Shown here: piece after piece, positions 10,177 through 11,083 of the stretch
Position numbering within the stretch: the stretch's first letter is position 1
How the letters are laid out: every line of letters begins with the position of its first letter
Origin: Akkermansiaceae bacterium UBA2367
GTDB lineage: Bacteria; Verrucomicrobiota; Verrucomicrobiia; Verrucomicrobiales; DEV007
Reading direction: 5' to 3'
NCBI GenBank assembly: GCA_002344525.1
Contig: DDTJ01000088.1
Span: 1 to 11,083, forward strand
Length of the DNA: 11,083 nucleotides
Made by a program: the position numbers and the translations under genes
Notes under the pieces: model-generated
The model's database searches: none
What the model was told of the DNA's origin: nothing
What the model saw: the letters and a program-made list of their open reading frames with translations, nothing else

Positions 10177-10897
10177 AAGGCTGAGCGGAGTGGAGTGGGT
10201 GCGGCTTTTCACGGCGAAGGGCGCGGAGGAAGGTGTTCACGTCCCTCCAGATGCCGCGATAGAACTCCGCATCCGAGCCGCCCAACGAGCGCACGGCTCC
10301 CCGATGGTTGATCCACAAGACGGTTCCCGCAGCGAGAGTGCGGAGGCGGAACAGGGTGACGCGAAGGGGGCCGCAGCGACTGTATCCGGCGGCGAGGCGG
10401 GCACGGTGGAAGGCGATGTGCCCGGTTTCGTCGCGGATGATGAGATGGCAAACGCCGCGCAGGACCGGGTCGTCGCCGTGCTTGCGGAGCAGTTGGTAAT
10501 ACACGTTGCTGACGAGCTCGGTGCTGAGCAGGGCCTGAAGCTCGAAGTTCACGCCGAACCATTTCCGGACGCCGCAGAACAGTTCGAAGCTCCAGTGGGT
10601 GGCGATGGGCTCTCCGCCGAGCCGCCGGAGCAGGTCGCCCAGCAGCCGCGAATGCTCCTTCTCCTCCTTGAACCACAAGTCGACGAGACGGCGCGTCGCC
10701 TCGTCGGACAGGTATCGGTCGCGGTTCCACGCGATGAGCTGGGCGGGGCCTCCGCCATCGCCGAGCTGGAATTGCTGGATGGATCTGCGCAGTCTGGAAA
10801 GGGCGCGACCTTGTATTCCGAGAGGTGCTTGCCAATCCGGCTCGGGGCGGTTTTTGGTGTTTTCTTCGAAGTGGCGGATCCAATGGTCGTGGTTCAT
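10124..10897 (-). CDS. Ferritin-like diiron domain protein
   Basis: 257 aa, predicted largely helical. Iron-ligand-type motifs are EEKEHSRLL (Glu79-x-x-His82), STELVSNVYYQLL (Glu127) and RDETGHIAFH (Glu157-x-x-His160), the pattern of ferritin-like/rubrerythrin-type four-helix bundles. The remaining first-helix carboxylate is uncertain; Asp47 in QQFQLGDGGG is a candidate where Glu would be more usual. Substrate and reaction are unknown: such proteins include rubrerythrin-like peroxidases, oxygenases and tRNA hydroxylases, and I see nothing to choose among them. There is no rubredoxin domain and no signal peptide. The ATG at 10895-10897 is the first Met; the frame is open upstream to the window edge but holds no better start. 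The C terminus (SPVTRDP) and stop are encoded by the heptamer repeat. It converges on the antiporter gene with 5 bp between stop codons. Confidence 0.8.
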   Translation of the reverse strand: MNHDHWIRHFEENTKNRPEPDWQAPLGIQGRALSRLRRSIQQFQLGDGGGPAQLIAWNRDRYLSDEATRRLVDLWFKEEKEHSRLLGDLLRRLGGEPIATHWSFELFCGVRKWFGVNFELQALLSTELVSNVYYQLLRKHGDDPVLRGVCHLIIRDETGHIAFHRARLAAGYSRCGPLRVTLFRLRTLAAGTVLWINHRGAVRSLGGSDAEFYRGIWRDVNTFLRALRREKPHPLHSAQPWNGSQAKRHRSPVTRDP

Positions 10898-11083
10898 GAC
10901 GGACGATGGTCGGGGATGGATGATGGGGCGACAGACGCGATGTCCACCCTCCCGATTCCAAGCGGAAGCCGACAGGGAAGTGGCGTCCCGGCCGAGGTTA
11001 CGCCGGACGACGACGACGACTTTCAGGAAACTTTCGCGCGCGAGGGCGCATGTGCCCTCGCGCGATCTTCCACCCCCGGAACT
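10898..11083. other. Right-edge region without a supported gene
   Basis: This 186-bp stretch lies upstream of the ferritin-like gene. A plus frame is open from the ATG at 10940 to the window end (48 codons, including a run of five Asp from GAC repeats at about 11007-11021). The minus frame of the ferritin-like gene is open too. Both are expected in GC-rich DNA, and neither looks like a recognisable protein. The region should contain the promoter of the ferritin-like gene, but I see no clear one. Confidence 0.4.
11037..11064. repeat. Perfect 11-bp GC-rich hairpin at the right edge
   Basis: CGCGCGAGGGC (11037-11047), a 6-nt loop GCATGT, and GCCCTCGCGCG (11054-11064). There is no clean T-run on either strand, although the minus strand continues into GAAAGTTTCC. 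It could be a terminator-like element for a gene beyond the window or part of a REP-like dispersed palindrome. Confidence 0.7.

Noticed and set aside
11037..11064. Intrinsic terminator
   Set aside because: The stem is strong, but no uridine tract follows on either strand, so it is listed only as a palindrome.
10940..11083. A partial plus-strand gene entering from the right edge
   Set aside because: Only 48 codons are visible, with a simple-repeat Asp run and a hairpin inside and no recognisable similarity. Not enough to call a gene.

Overview
The window is a GC-rich bacterial chromosome segment with strong codon bias, which is why long antisense shadow frames run opposite several genes. A monomeric NADP-isocitrate dehydrogenase, a four-helix-bundle (23S-IVP family) ORF, an SUMF1-type lipoprotein, a large antiporter-EIIA fusion and starts mostly without Shine-Dalgarno sequences would fit a Verrucomicrobiota/Planctomycetota-type Gram-negative. 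That is an inference from gene content; no rRNA or other marker settles it.

Layout, left to right. A 427-bp unit (1-427) has a four-helix-bundle ORF enclosed by inverted 28-bp arrays of four heptamers each. It lies 5 bp downstream of the gyrB stop codon (gyrB on minus, 433-2994). A 198-bp leader with a plausible sigma70-type promoter separates gyrB from an FGE/SUMF1-like lipoprotein gene (minus, 3199-4071). Divergent from that gene is a two-gene module, a small putative antitoxin and a PIN-domain toxin (plus, 4184-4839, ATGA overlap). Next come monomeric isocitrate dehydrogenase (plus, 4951-7170), a 218-bp gap with a very long near-perfect inverted repeat, and a 909-aa protein fusing a YbaL/KefB-like CPA2 antiporter, a TrkA-N domain, a probable CBS pair and a PTS EIIA type-2 domain (plus, 7389-10118). 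Convergent with it is a ferritin-like diiron protein (minus, 10124-10897). The right edge holds a perfect 11-bp hairpin and no gene I can support.

Most genes are ordinary housekeeping or accessory functions with no shared pathway. Two things stand out. First, there are several short-period repeat arrays: GTCAYGR heptamers at 1-28, 400-427 and 10118-10176, AAGTTTR-like heptamers at 3188-3215, and TNCTCA hexamers within the inverted repeat at 7280-7371. All sit at gene ends or starts, and they supply the stop codons of three genes. One heptamer array brackets the four-helix-bundle ORF like terminal inverted repeats, and a related array without an ORF lies between the convergent genes near the right end. 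This suggests a small dispersed element with ORF-bearing and ORF-less forms. Second, the antiporter fusion places a phosphorylatable EIIA domain (His828) on the same chain as a nucleotide-sensing TrkA-N domain. That would be a covalent version of the link between the nitrogen PTS and potassium transport known in enterobacteria.
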